Source of the DNA: Channallabes apus
Taxonomy: Eukaryota > Chordata > Actinopteri > Siluriformes > Clariidae
Length of the DNA: 64,000 nucleotides
Direction of reading: 5' to 3'
Assembly (NCBI GenBank): GCA_030522415.1
Contig: CM060112.1
Span: forward strand, 15,319,227 to 15,383,226
The notes beneath the pieces were generated by a model. The model was not told where the DNA came from. It did not search any database and was given only the letters and a program-made list of their open reading frames with translations. The translations under genes were made by a program, and so were the position numbers. Below, piece after piece: positions 22,190-33,589 of the stretch (positions within the stretch are counted from its first letter, which is position 1; every line of letters begins with the position of its first letter).

Positions 22190-23560
22190 CTACGTCTCAC
22201 TGAACATTCGTTTGCAGTCCATGGAGGGGGGCGGTGTGTCTGCACTCACGTTGCCGACCTGCGAATACACATCGTCCGGCGTCGGGGGCACTCCGGGCGG
22301 CGTCATGCGCTTCTCCTTCTGCCTGCGGTTGCAAAACCAGACGCGCACCACCTCCTTCTCTAGTTGCAGCGTGTCGGCCAGGCTGCTGATCTCCTGCGCT
22401 GACGGCTTAGGGCACTTAAGGAAGTGGCTCTCGAGCGCGCCCTTGACGCTCACCTCGATGCTTGTGCGCTTCTTGCGTTTTCTGCCCTGCGCTGCGATCT
22501 TGTCGATGCTGGTCGGACTACCCGTGCTCGAGTCGGCCTCCTCCAGCCACTTGTTCAGCAGCGGCTTGAGCTTGCACATGTTCTTGAAACTGAGCTGCAG
22601 CGCCTCGAAGCGGCAGATCGTGGTTTGGGAGAACACGTTGCCGTAGAGCGTACCGAGCGCGAGGCCCACGTCGGCCTGAGTGAAGCCAAGCTTGATGCGC
22701 CGCTGCTTGAACTGCTTGGCGAAGTGCTCCAGGTCGTCCGAGGTCGGCGTGTCCTCATCTGAGTGTGCCTCGTGGCTGTTGGGACCGTGGTGACTTTGTT
22801 GCTGGTGGTGCTGATGCTGATGTTGCTGGTGGTGATGGTGATGGTGATGCTGATGGTGATGATGGTGAGGGTGAGAGTGCGGGTGCGCACCGTGCTCCAG
22901 TTCTGGTGTGCCACCTCGCACCAGTCCAGGGTGCACGAGACTTTGGCCGCCACTCAGCATGCCGTTTACCGTGAAACCACCGGGTTGCGAATAGATGAGC
23001 GACTGCTGCTGCTGCTGCTGCTGTTGTTGTTGCTGCTGGCTCGCGGTAATGGCGGAGATGTGTGCAGCAGCTGCGGCGCCGCCCCAGGGAGTCGCGTGCG
23101 CCTGGTGCGGACCTAAATGCCGGTGATGCAGCGTGTTGGAAGTGTGCAAATCCTCACGCGCCGTGCTGCTTTTCACATCCTGCTGCTGTTGTTGCTGAGA
23201 CTGTTGTTGCTGCGGACTGGCCGCCATGCCCACCGGACTCGTGGACCAAGGCGAGGCGGCCTCGGCGGCTGCTACCGCGGCTGCAGCTGCGGCGGCGGCT
23301 GCGTGAGGCAGGGATGTCACCCATTGGTGTGCATGGCTCAGCATGTGCCCGCCGTTGCTCGCCGCAGCCATGGCCCCCTGCATGAAGTCACTCTGCACCA
23401 TTTTCACCGCTGACTCGCCTCGGAAGCCACCGGAGGACACCGAGGTCGCCACGCCGCCGCCCGGCTGCATGCCCGCACCTCCTGAGTCTGAGTGCACTAT
23501 CGAACCCGACGATAATATACTACTGCTGGGCAGATAAGGATTGGAAGCCGCCGTGGCCAT
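22190..23560 (-). CDS. pou3f3: POU domain class 3 transcription factor 3 (Brn-1)
   Basis: Intact, intronless 456-residue nuclear transcription factor that binds octamer-like DNA and acts in neural and kidney development in vertebrates. The N-terminus [15 protein letters not shown] and the block [15 protein letters not shown] with [19 protein letters not shown] mark POU3F3 rather than POU3F1, F2 or F4. Then follow a poly-Ala run (87-95), Gln runs (117-127, 175-186), a His/Gln-rich tract (224-258), the POU-specific domain (about 268-342), an RKRKKRTS nuclear-localisation and arm sequence, and the homeodomain (about 361-420) with the class-typical [11 protein letters not shown] recognition helix. 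The start has a good context (GGAATGG). The C-terminus ends [18 protein letters not shown], unlike the HHGLQTSVQ end of mammals, so a teleost paralogue is likely; a or b copy cannot be decided. Coding DNA is far more GC-rich than its surroundings. Confidence 0.97.
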   Translation of the reverse strand: MATAASNPYLPSSSILSSGSIVHSDSGGAGMQPGGGVATSVSSGGFRGESAVKMVQSDFMQGAMAAASNGGHMLSHAHQWVTSLPHAAAAAAAAAVAAAEAASPWSTSPVGMAASPQQQQSQQQQQQDVKSSTAREDLHTSNTLHHRHLGPHQAHATPWGGAAAAAHISAITASQQQQQQQQQQQQSLIYSQPGGFTVNGMLSGGQSLVHPGLVRGGTPELEHGAHPHSHPHHHHHQHHHHHHHQQHQHQHHQQQSHHGPNSHEAHSDEDTPTSDDLEHFAKQFKQRRIKLGFTQADVGLALGTLYGNVFSQTTICRFEALQLSFKNMCKLKPLLNKWLEEADSSTGSPTSIDKIAAQGRKRKKRTSIEVSVKGALESHFLKCPKPSAQEISSLADTLQLEKEVVRVWFCNRRQKEKRMTPPGVPPTPDDVYSQVGNVSADTPPPSMDCKRMFSET

Positions 23561-24145
23561 TCCGCCAATCTTATGAACAGCAGTTGATTAAGCCCCCCTC
23601 CCTTTTTTTGCAGAAACTTTCTCTCGCGCGCTTTTCTCGATGCAAGCAAACTGTATCTCATGAATTATTCAAACTTTAAAAGTCTGAGTTGGGTTTTGGG
23701 GAGAACACCATCGAAGTGCGAAGTAACAAATGCCAAGGAAAAAAAATACTGTGCACAAGTATAGGAGGTAAAAATCCTTAATCTATACTGTGCAATTAGA
23801 CAATTCGTACAATTCAGACATTATAGATGAATAGAAATGATAATTCCTATTTTCTAAGCCAGTGTCCAAAAGAAGTCGTAGTCTCCTTTATGTTGTCGTT
23901 TATGCTGTTTTTGTAATTTATTTAAAAATAGAGATAGAGAAAAAAAACTAATACAAAAAATAAAAAGGAATAAAAAACGAAAAAACTTTGCCCCGTGAGT
24001 AAACTTCTGCTGGTGGAACACGGTGATATTTTGTCCTCAAAACCGTCCAAACGAATGCACCGTCACCAAATGGAAAAATATTACCCGTGGTTTTTCTTCG
24101 CTTCTTTTGTCATCTGGCGGTTGAGATTTCTCTTTCTCCGGTCCC
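23561..24145 (-). other. Probable pou3f3 5' UTR
   Basis: About 585 bp between the start codon and the expected transcription start some 25-30 bp below the TATA box. AT-rich with several A and T runs. No strong intron signals are needed because the coding region is one exon. Confidence 0.45.
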
Positions 24146-24170
24146 CCTTTTCTCTTTTCTTTTGCAGATT

Positions 24171-24178
24171 CTTTTATA
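24171..24178 (-). promoter_or_regulatory. TATA box of pou3f3
   Basis: On the minus strand ACTATAAAAG gives a consensus TATAAAAG box 610 bp before the start codon. Transcription should begin near 24140-24150. CCAAT boxes on the same strand lie at 24482-24486 and 24557-24561, and the interval is GC-rich with a CT/GA microsatellite. Confidence 0.6.
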
Positions 24179-24305
24179 GTGCTGTAGCGTCTCTCGTCTC
24201 TTTGTTCTGTTTTGATGTGTTTAAACCTGCCAAGCCGCTCCAGCTGAAGTACAATCCACTATTACAGTGTGAGGCGACGTCGCAAGGCTTCTTCCTCATT
24301 CGCTT

Positions 24306-24350
24306 GCTCTCTCTCTCTCTCTCTCTCTCTCTCGCTCTCTCTCTCTCTCT
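24306..24350. repeat. (CT)n microsatellite in the pou3f3 promoter
   Basis: CT units with one CG interruption, 130 bp upstream of the TATA box. On the sense strand it is a GA tract, able to bind GAGA-type factors or adopt triplex DNA. Confidence 0.95.
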
Positions 24351-24379
24351 GGCAGTTAGCTCCGCTCTGTCCCTCCCTC

Positions 24380-24565
24380 AGCGCTTGAGGACACGCGACT
24401 GTTTACCCTGCGCCGCGCGCGTCCTCCGCGTCTCCCCCACCCCTCCAAAATACGAGGAAGTCGAGCGCATGCTCTTTCCCAATTGGACGACCAGTACGTG
24501 ATTGACAAGTCTGGAAAAGCCCGCTTCAGGCGTAAACCCCCCTTCCGGTGATTGCAATTGGCTGT
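24380..24565 (-). promoter_or_regulatory. pou3f3 upstream promoter with CCAAT boxes
   Basis: GC-rich stretch (GCGCCGCGCGCGTCC near 24411) with CCAAT boxes on the gene strand at 24482-24486 and 24557-24561. This fits the proximal promoter of a developmental regulator lying in a CpG island. Confidence 0.5.
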
Positions 24566-24639
24566 TTTTGAATTCAAGTAAATAAATCAAGATGCATAAA
24601 GTGCGTACTATAAAATAAAAAAATAATAATAATAACAAT

Positions 24640-26150
24640 ACGCATTAAAATAGATAGACCCGCTTTTGGCTGTAACTTTGGAGCATCGAATATAAGACAG
24701 ATAGATGTCTATTATTGATCCCCAAGGGATCAATATGAGCTTGTGGTACAGGCGAATGTTGGTAACCTATTTCATATAGCACATAGCAGTCATAATTGCA
24801 ATTCTAATAAGAGTTATGAGCACATGTTCCTGGACGAACTATTAACGTGAAGATGACATTTTGAAGCATGGCAACTAATTTATTAAATAGAAATTAAATC
24901 AACGTATGTCTTCTGTTAATTTAAGAAGTAGGTAAACATGAAAATTATACAAATTATTAACCAAAGGTATCAAATGTATTGCCAATAGTGTTTTATACCT
25001 TCTTATGCATATTTAACCCAATATTAGGCATGTGAAAAAAGTCAAAAAACGTACAAAAGAAAATACAGTGTGACACCTTTATTTTTGTCACTTGCTAATC
25101 TTATAACCGTATGCAAAACGCCAGAAACGTCAACTTTCCCTTACGAATGCATTCAGAGGGCACTTGCATGTGGCTTCTAAAGAGTTAACTCGAGACGACG
25201 TGAGAGGCTTCCAAGCGGAAACGCAGCGCGCGGGCATCCCCGCTGGAGCTAGGCACGAGCGAAAGTGGCAACCAAACCGAGGGCAAAACTAAGCAGTCCT
25301 TTGAGGATTCGCAAAAAGATATGTCTCGTAATTTGAGTAACGGTACAGAGGAACGACATGCACGCAGCACATGCCATCCATTCATTCTCAAACTGCCTGT
25401 TTCAACACCGGTCCCCTACAGGATGCAAGCAGGGGCATAAATGAACGCCAGATAATGAATTGGAGCTGGCACGCCTGCTTGGCAAAAAGAGGCCAAACAA
25501 AGCTGATGAGCGCTAGATGATTTTCTCTCGTTAATGTGCTGTAGAAAAAAAAGAAACATTCCCGAGTAAGGGTAGATAACAATTCACAAACTAATTGTAA
25601 TTGTGCACTAAAGGCTATTTCGATGGCAAGGATACATCAGGTTTAATTCAGAGAGAGTGTATTAAACTGATCGTACAGATTTCCTGAAATGCACAAGAGA
25701 AAAGAGAGAGAGAGAGAGAGAGAGGGGGAGAGCAGCAAATTCCATGTGCGTCCCAGTAGGTTTAATTTGAATCAGACTAAAATAAAACGAGAGAACCTCG
25801 AGGATTTGTTTACACTGAACGCCAGAGCAGGGCCGCTGCCATGGGGCCGTCTAGTCATTAATACACAGCAGGCTTTTGGGGCTAAAATATGTGCGTTGCG
25901 TTTTTAGCGCGCGCTTTCAAAAAAGGGCGTCTCGCGTGGCTGTGAAGAAACGCGAGAAAAAAAAGAGAAGAGAAGGAGAGTGGAAGCGTGCACGCAATCG
26001 ACCAAGTTTTGAAGTTTAAACGTAATCTCAAATGCATGGTGTTTGTTATTTGTTTGTTTACGGGACAAGGTCCCCACGTTCCCCGCTGAGGACGTCATTT
26101 GTTCTTGGTGCAAGCAAGAGTGGGGGAATATCCCCAAGTATAACAAGAGA
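24640..26150. other. Upstream flank of pou3f3
   Basis: Mostly unique sequence. GC-richer parts at 25190-25290 and 25800-25960 may be regulatory; an AG microsatellite lies at 25703-25723. No protein gene seen. Confidence 0.4.
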
Positions 26151-26159
26151 CGAACAGTT

Positions 26160-26369
26160 AGTGCTGATTTTCATTTGCATAAATTTTCATATATTTTAGT
26201 GAAAATAATAGCGGTGCCGAGGAGAGCGCTCAGCTCAGTCGAGGCAGAGCGAAAATCTTAGGAAGGACAAGATCGGAGGGAGACTACACACGGTCACAAC
26301 CCGAGACGTGAAAAAAAATCATTTGAGACTTTTTTTTTGGTTGAGAAGAATCTGGATTGGATGCTCCTG
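26160..26369 (+). ncRNA. Candidate first exon of a divergent long non-coding RNA
   Basis: ATTTGCAT (octamer) at 26173-26180 and a TATATTTT element at 26190-26197 precede a GC-richer stretch that ends in CTG followed by a consensus donor GTAAGT at 26370. The unit points away from pou3f3, 2 kb upstream of its TATA box. Mammalian POU3F3 has a known divergent non-coding neighbour (linc-Brn1), which makes this reading attractive. There is no coding frame of note. Without transcript data it stays speculative. Confidence 0.25.
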
Positions 26370-26449
26370 GTAAGTGATGCACATTCTGTCTTTTGAAATG
26401 TTTAGTGCTTATGAAACCTCAGCAATAAATACAAAACATATATATATAT

Positions 26450-26455
26450 ACAAAG

Positions 26456-26537
<82 letters not shown>

Positions 26538-26556
26538 AGAATCAATAGGGCTTTGT
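26450..26556. repeat. (AT)n microsatellite framed by a 12-bp inverted repeat
   Basis: ACAAAGCCCTAT at 26450-26461 and ATAGGGCTTTGT at 26545-26556 are perfect inverted copies around about 37 AT units. The whole can fold into one long hairpin. Confidence 0.85.
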
Positions 26557-26804
26557 GGTTAAGCTGCACGGTTTTGTAGTGAATGTCCAGTACAGAGAGG
26601 GGAATCAATCAAATCAAAACAGGACACACACGGTGGAGTTTCTGCTGTGGACGAGAGTGCATGTGGCATAACAAACCCGTCCGAATGAATCGACCCCTCT
26701 GCTCCAACCTCATGTAAAGTTTGAACGAAATTTGAGTATGTTACTCTTTAAGAAGGAGAACGGAGAAGAACGACAAAAGGAGGAAGACTCGACATAAGAT
26801 TTCG

Positions 26805-26808
<4 letters not shown>

Positions 26809-26853
<45 letters not shown>
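26809..26853. repeat. (AT)n microsatellite
   Basis: About 22 AT units. Confidence 0.96.
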
Positions 26854-26860
<7 letters not shown>

Positions 26861-27228
26861 AACTATTTTGCGGAGTGCATATAGCGCACATGCTCTTACT
26901 CTCTTTCCTGACGGGTTAACTGCGTCCCATCTCTTCCCCAAATAAAGCCCGTTGGTTGCATTGCTGAACTGCGCGCTTGGGTTGCCATGGTGAGTGGAAG
27001 AAAAGAGGGAACACTGGCCGCATTAAGCTATATGTTTGTGCACTGGAGTCGAGATGAAAGACCTTTGGCGAAGCCAAGATGATCAAACTGACCCCTCACA
27101 TTCGTTTTAGTACAACGCGTCGTTTTTATTTGCACTGATCTGAACCGAGGTACTGGAAAGCTAGTTTTGGATTCTGAAGACTAAAATCCGAAATTGACAC
27201 TCAGTGACGTGCGGGGCGCGTGCACGTA

Positions 27229-27242
27229 CCAGCAGGTGGCGC
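27229..27242 (+). promoter_or_regulatory. CTCF consensus site upstream of pou3f3
   Basis: CCAGCAGGTGGCGC is a perfect match to the CTCF core consensus, within a small CpG-rich stretch, 3 kb upstream of the pou3f3 TATA box. The same core occurs in the same orientation at 15667-15681 on the other side of the gene. Confidence 0.55.
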
Positions 27243-27299
27243 GCTTACTTGCGAGAGCGCGCATGATTGGTGAGTGGTGAGTGGAGCCTTATTATAAAT

Positions 27300-28832
27300 T
27301 GAAAGTATTTTTGTTTCTTTTAAAATGCAAGCAAAAAAAAAAAAAAGCTTGCATTAACGAATTCCAAAACTCAGAATGAACATCGAACACGAGGCTATGC
27401 TTCATGATTCATAAATTCCTGTTAAACGTATTCAGTCAGTTTAAAAATAATTCAAGTATTGTTTGGAAAAATAACCTGTTTCCTGCGAATGGAGCGCAGA
27501 CATAGACTACGAGATATTCTCCTTATTTTTATTACTTTTTCATTAGTAACTAAAATACGCAAAACTGAATGTAATTTTTGAAACAAAATTAAGTATTTTT
27601 ATTAAAAAAAAATAAAAATAAAACAATCTCGGTTGTCAGACTAATAAATGATTTATACGATACGCATTTTATGATGTTATAATCAAACAACCAAAGTTAC
27701 GACAATTCGCATAAAGAAAATCAGGATAAAAGAAGTTTGTGCCAAGGATCCATCCAATTCTGGGAAAGTACACAGCTGAGGGAACTAACCACAAAGTAAA
27801 AAAAAAATGTTTTAGATGTTTCACATCTGTATGAAATCCTGTTTATGCAGAATATGCAGTGAGATATTCAAACTGAAAATAAGTTCAAATTTAAAATAGT
27901 CCCACATTTCAAATAAAAGTTTTTTTTAATAGAAAACGAAGGTTACATCTGTAACCCAAAATCACAAAATGAACAAATAGGTAAATATATTCCCGAACAG
28001 AAGAAAATCAAATACTATTTGCATTCCGTCGATCTTCTGTAAATCCACCTTTTAAGTACGAAAGCCCAGCGGGAATTAAGATTTAAAGTAATCAAATAAA
28101 AGATGTTCCCGAGCTGTGCTTGTGCATTAATAGTGGTTGAAAGTAATATTCGATGCCTTGACAACATTTATATTAATCAAAATCTTTTTATTTTTGTCAT
28201 TTGGATAAACAAGGATACATTATTGTTAAAATTTATTGCATTTCTAATTCAGTAATTATTCAGTAATATACCGAAGTAATATAAAGAAAATATCTACAAG
28301 TATTAGATAATAGTGATAACGTATATTTAATATTATGCGAAGAATAAAGCAACACATTCATTCCATTAAAGTAACTTTGCTTTATTGCTTTATTACTATA
28401 GATAATAAAATAATAATAATAATAATAATAATAATTTTCACTATATTTAACATTTTATTTTTTCATTATTTGAATGTTAAAAAACAAACAAACAAACAAA
28501 ACAACAACAACAACAAAACTTTTCATTATCCAAAATGCATTTTCTTGTTTGGTATCCAAGTTTGGCTACAGTAGTTATTTCCACTTGAACTAACAGGTGA
28601 TGGGAGCTTATGCCTGCCAATTAGAGTCATTAACCCTTTCCTAAGTCAGCATAATTTGTCAAACTAATATCTTTAAAAATTTGAGAATTTTATATAAGAA
28701 CAGAATACATGCAAAAATTTTTTTTTCTAAATGCATAAACAACTTTTTCGTAAAACTAGATTTGACATTACACTACAGATTCTTTTATAAAGTGAACTGT
28801 TTGGGTATGTTAAGCAATACCTTAAAATTCAA

Positions 28833-28871
<39 letters not shown>

Positions 28872-29850
28872 ATACCTGCTTGCCTATATTGATAGACTGA
28901 CTACATTTCATGGTGGAAGAGATGAATTTTTAAGCAACAGGCAAAGTACAAAAAATGTCATTTATATTCTATGTGGAATATCCAGATCACCAGGCCACCA
29001 CATATTTTCTTATTTGAAATCAACATATAATGTGACAGTGTTCTGCTAATAAGAACTAATAAGCAGTGCTTCTTGCATTGCTTGATTGTTATATGAATTA
29101 TTCATTGTGAGCAAGTCACAAGCACAGAAGTGTGTATATTTTCAAGAGGTTAGTGGCCTAATTGGCTATCGCTTTATCGCTTAGGTACAAATCTAGATCT
29201 ACTTACGTTCAGCCTGACAACAGTTCTGCTGTTGCATCAGACTGCCCGAAAAAATGAAAATGGTTCAGTGGTAAAATCTTACCAACAATGAAATATGTCA
29301 AATTGACGATTTTATCATACATTTTAAGTGTCAAAAGACATCTAGTCAAGACGGAAAGAGAAAATCATAAGGAAAAAAAACACAGGCCTCTGTAGATCAC
29401 AGGTGTAGGAGTGTGTAGCAAATTTGTTTAGAAATATTTCACTTGCTGATGCAATGCCTCACTGCCAGTGTACGGATGGGTGTACTTGTTGTGCTTGAGT
29501 GGGAGATAAGAGATAAGTCAGGAGCAAAGCTGAAATGAGGAAGGATGTTTCACTGTGTGCGGCAAAATAGTGAAACAGGCCTTGATCATTTCCTCTGTGT
29601 CAGTACAGACCAAGTCACACTGTTCTGACTTTCCAGGACTGGCCTTTTTCTAGTTAATTGTGTCATCATGTACTGTAGACATATAATTAGATTTAGAATC
29701 AGCATTCATCAATACTTCTATTTATTTAAGCACCAGGAGTCTCATTTCACTTGGTCCATCTATACTTCTGAGTTCAAAAGGTGAGCTGTGATGTTTCCTC
29801 TCTAATGTAGCCAGCTAACTGTGTGTAGCCCACGCTTGTGGCTCCTGTGT
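27300..29850. other. AT-rich intergenic DNA
   Basis: No gene supported. Contains an (AAT)n tract at 28409-28434 and an (AG)n tract at 28837-28869. The remainder is unique. Confidence 0.5.
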
Positions 29851-30075
29851 TTTTGTTTGTCAAACAGCTCCGATCCCCCAGGAGAGCGGTTTGTGGTAGC
29901 TCCCTGCTCAGGATTACATTAATCAAAGCATTTTATTTCCCCAGAGACGTGACGGCACAAATCACCCCAAATCCCAATCAAATTGGATAACAGAGAAACA
30001 GAGCTCTTGGAATGACCTCTCTGCCTTTTTCACTTCTCATTTCAGAAGGAAGGATGGATCTCCTGCGATTTCTGT
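29850..30075. promoter_or_regulatory. Candidate conserved enhancer
   Basis: Complex unique sequence with GATTACATTAATCAAAGC (homeodomain plus TCF-like CAAAG core) and CCAATCAAATTGG, an inverted pair of CCAAT-like cores. No coding or repeat signal. Confidence 0.3.
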
Positions 30076-33000
30076 TTCAGTACAGAAAATAAAGTGTGTA
30101 TTTGTGCTATTGCTGAAGGGACAACAGTCATAGTTGTAGCACATACTAGCATTCAGTAGTGTTTTATAGCAGTTATTTTCAAAGTGGGGTCACTATCATG
30201 CCCGGTGGCCTGTGCTTATTTTATTATTATTTTTTTTTCAAAATATTTTTTTATTAATGCTTTTACAGTTGTGGAAATGACATCAGCTTCACATGAGAAG
30301 AACACATGATGCACATGTGAAATTTACACATGACATCCTGTTTATGTATATCTGTCCCTCGGACGTGATTAATTTGTTTTCACTCGATTCCTTTTTGTTC
30401 ATATCTGATCACTTCCTGCTTCCGGTCACATGTTCAGTGTTCAGACCAGGCCATTATATTATGGGATGCATCTTAAAGATCACATTTTATCCACTTGCTC
30501 ACATATGGAAGCAGTTTGAAATTGTTCTTAAGTGATATTTGTTATTACGTCATTACTCAGTTTCTTGTTATGAGCCTGGTTGTCAGGTCTATTGAATGGA
30601 ATAGATTTCATCCAAATAAAATATAAATGATATTAAATTGAAACTATATTTAATTAAAATGTTTGAATAGTACATATTGCCTGCAATTGGAGATTTTACT
30701 AATAAGAAGCATATTGACTTGGCTAGGCTAAGGCAACGTGACATGGCTAGACCTACAAGTGACTGGCTGAGAGAAAATGAATAATTTCGTGACCAGAATC
30801 AAGTTTGGAATACAGGCTAGTCATGCAGTTGCATTACTTATTGTAGACAGTGCTGTTTGACATATCAGCATTTAAAACAAGCTATGTGACTGTCTGAAAA
30901 GCTCAGTATGAGCCAAAAAGGATTTTGAATGGAGAACATTTATAATGCAAGTGCCTGCTAAAACCCAAAATAGGCTTAATGTGCATCCAGGAAACTGTCC
31001 CACTGTGGTCATGCAGTTCAAATATGGCAATATTTAGCTAACTCACCTTCCTTGTCAGAATTAATGCTTTAAAAAAATGTATTTTGTTATTTGCAAGGAG
31101 GGGGGGGGGGGATGAAGCGAGTGTAGACCTGTCAGCATAATGACTCTATAATAAAGCTGGAATAAATACAGCTAGCAACACATAGCCTATTACAGGTAAT
31201 GCAAATAAAATAAAGGCTATAATTTTTTTTGCTCCTGTATTATATCAGTGTAGCTGGCATGCAGTGTGGGAGATTCATGAGGAAAATCAAAGAGGAAATG
31301 TCGGCCTCTTTATGGCTCCAGCACACAAATTCAGTACTCGCTCTCCCAGGCCAATCAGGGATAAATGATGGGCTCACTGCTGGAGTTAGCTACATCCACT
31401 GTGTGCTAACACTGCTGGAGTTGCGTCGCTGGCAGCTACACTGCCAAGCTGGTCTTTTAGAAGGAGCTGCGTGCTGATACGAAGTGATGGTTCATCATAA
31501 CCTGCAAATGAAGTGAAATGCATCGTGGGACTTGTGCGTCTTCTCCATGAAGGGAAGGAAAGCAGGGTTTTTCTTGGTGCTCTATTTTGTTTGGCGCAGT
31601 GTAGCCTGGTGACTCACAAAGAAAAAAAAAGGAGTAGTGGGAAATATGCTCTCTGTGAATCACTGAGTGTAGTGAGTGTGTCAGTATGTGGATAGCGTCC
31701 TCCTGCTCTTGTATGTGCGACCATGCTCGGTGGTTGGGAGGCCTTGATTCATGCGCACGTTACGTACTTTTGATGCTAATAACCCTCTCCGTGTTCAAGC
31801 TACGCCCGAGTCCATTTGTTTAGAAATGGGTTTGCATACATCTTCTGTGCCTCGTGCTTGCCTCATATGTTCTCCCATAGCTCAGACGCACTGGTGCCAT
31901 ATCCCTCTTTCCTTCCTTCTCTTTTTATGCGCACACATACCTGCAGGGCAACAAAAGCAACATTGAGTAGCATGTTAACTTCTGTGCCAAGCTGCCCACA
32001 GCATATTACTCAACGCCTGGTCAGGGCACACAGGACCAACTCATTTATGGGACACTATATTTCTATCATCTGCGCTAACTTTTATTTAAAATGTGCATAC
32101 AGGGCACATTGAATAATGTGGTTAGGCTGAATAATAGCCAAAGCAAGATGAACATATGTGTCTCATGTATAAGGTGGAAAGGTCAATGAGTGCAATTTGC
32201 AGTTCACATGGTAATACCTTTGCAATATCACTGCTATGTGTGTGTGTATGTGTGTAAAATAGTGACAGTGTAAATTGCAACCACACTTACATGCACATAT
32301 GCTTTTTTCACCTATATTTGAAAAGGACATTGGATGAATGCTGTCTAAAACAACATCAGATCTTTTCAATATTGAATAGCTTACTAATCAAATTTAATTT
32401 CTTTCTCCCTTTCTCTAATTAGGCATATATATTAATTTCCAATCCTCTTGCTTGGATGCTGTAGGTTTGCACCCAAAAACTGTTACGGTAACCATAAACA
32501 CTGTCTTGCTTCCTTCCCAGGACTTAATCACAAGATGCTCAAAACGACCATCCTATTAACATGCATTTAACTTTACTTAGTTCTTAAAGTTTTCTTCCTC
32601 ATGATTTCTCAGGGAGTATTTCATTTCCACTGTCACCTCATTAGCAATCAAAATTTAAATAGGTGTATTTGCATAAAAAAAAGCTGCTTTATTACAATTT
32701 CCGTGTTAAAAGGCGATATACTGTACATGGACAATAGATTTTTTCAATGTATAAAAGTGAGCTAAGTATCCACATTTACAAAATTTACATCATGGTCCAA
32801 GTGAAAATTCTGTGATGAGGGAAGAGCTCTTCCCTGAGGATTGAACGACAAAAAAAAAACAGAGAATTAAACAGGACACAAAAGAAAAAAATAAACAACA
32901 ACATACAGTAAAATATTTTTCGCCCAAACAGAAAAAGAATTCTAAGAAGAAAAAGGCACATTTTAAGTCTTATTAATACATCCTTCTTCACAGCCCTAAG

Positions 33001-33500
33001 GGAATCTGCATAGATTATGGCTCAATAACAAGAAATGAGTCAAAAGCAACTCTGACTTCATTCCCTTATTTAAATCTTCATATATAGCTATTTCTTTTTC
33101 TCTGTGATATGATGAAAAATCATTTCATAGGTTTACAGCAATGTATAATTCATGTCCTAGAGACCTGCTCAAAGTGTTTACGGTTGACAACTACTAAATG
33201 TAACCTCGTAAATGAACGAACAAAATGTTAATGCTTTTGACACGTAACAATATGTATAGTACATGTGCCCTTCGAGCAGCTTCTAATAGAGATCCTGTCA
33301 CTTTTCTTTTGCAGAAGTGGACTGCCCTCCTTGACTCCCTCCCTCCCTCCACTCGTCCTCGACTCTCCTCATCTCTTGCTTTCCTTCAGGGACTGGGGGC
33401 CGCTACTAGGGACCTAGCGTTACACTACAGTCAAGGGACCAATGCCATGGCCATATTGAAAATACACACAGATACACAGACACACACACATATGCACATA
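30076..33500. other. Intergenic DNA upstream of pou3f3
   Basis: No gene supported. An octamer-like ATTTGCAT lies at 32667-32674. A G run is at 31099-31110. A stretch at about 30170-30195 (TTTTCAAAGTGGGGTC) resembles an hAT terminus, but no partner was found. Confidence 0.45.
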
Positions 33501-33503
33501 TTA

Positions 33504-33509
<6 letters not shown>

Positions 33510-33554
<45 letters not shown>
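33510..33554. repeat. (CT)n microsatellite
   Basis: About 22 TC units, following a CA-rich stretch at 33470-33490. Confidence 0.97.
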
Positions 33555-33558
<4 letters not shown>

Positions 33559-33589
33559 CACACACTTCCGTTTTCAGCTCACACTAGCA

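Noticed and set aside
22161..23537. Several plus-strand open frames opposite pou3f3
   Set aside because: They are antisense shadows of the GC-rich and repeat-rich pou3f3 coding region; no independent features.
23995..24501. 168-codon plus-strand open frame
   Set aside because: Spans the CT microsatellite and promoter of pou3f3; the Ser-Leu run is a repeat artefact.
24690..24735. GATAGATGTCTATTATTGATCCCCAAGG stretch resembling a LINE 3' tail
   Set aside because: Only about 40 bp match a pattern seen at LINE ends in fish; no body or target duplication, so I do not call an element.
30165..30200. TTTTCAAAGTGGGGTC resembling an hAT terminus
   Set aside because: No opposite terminus and no 8-bp duplication were found.
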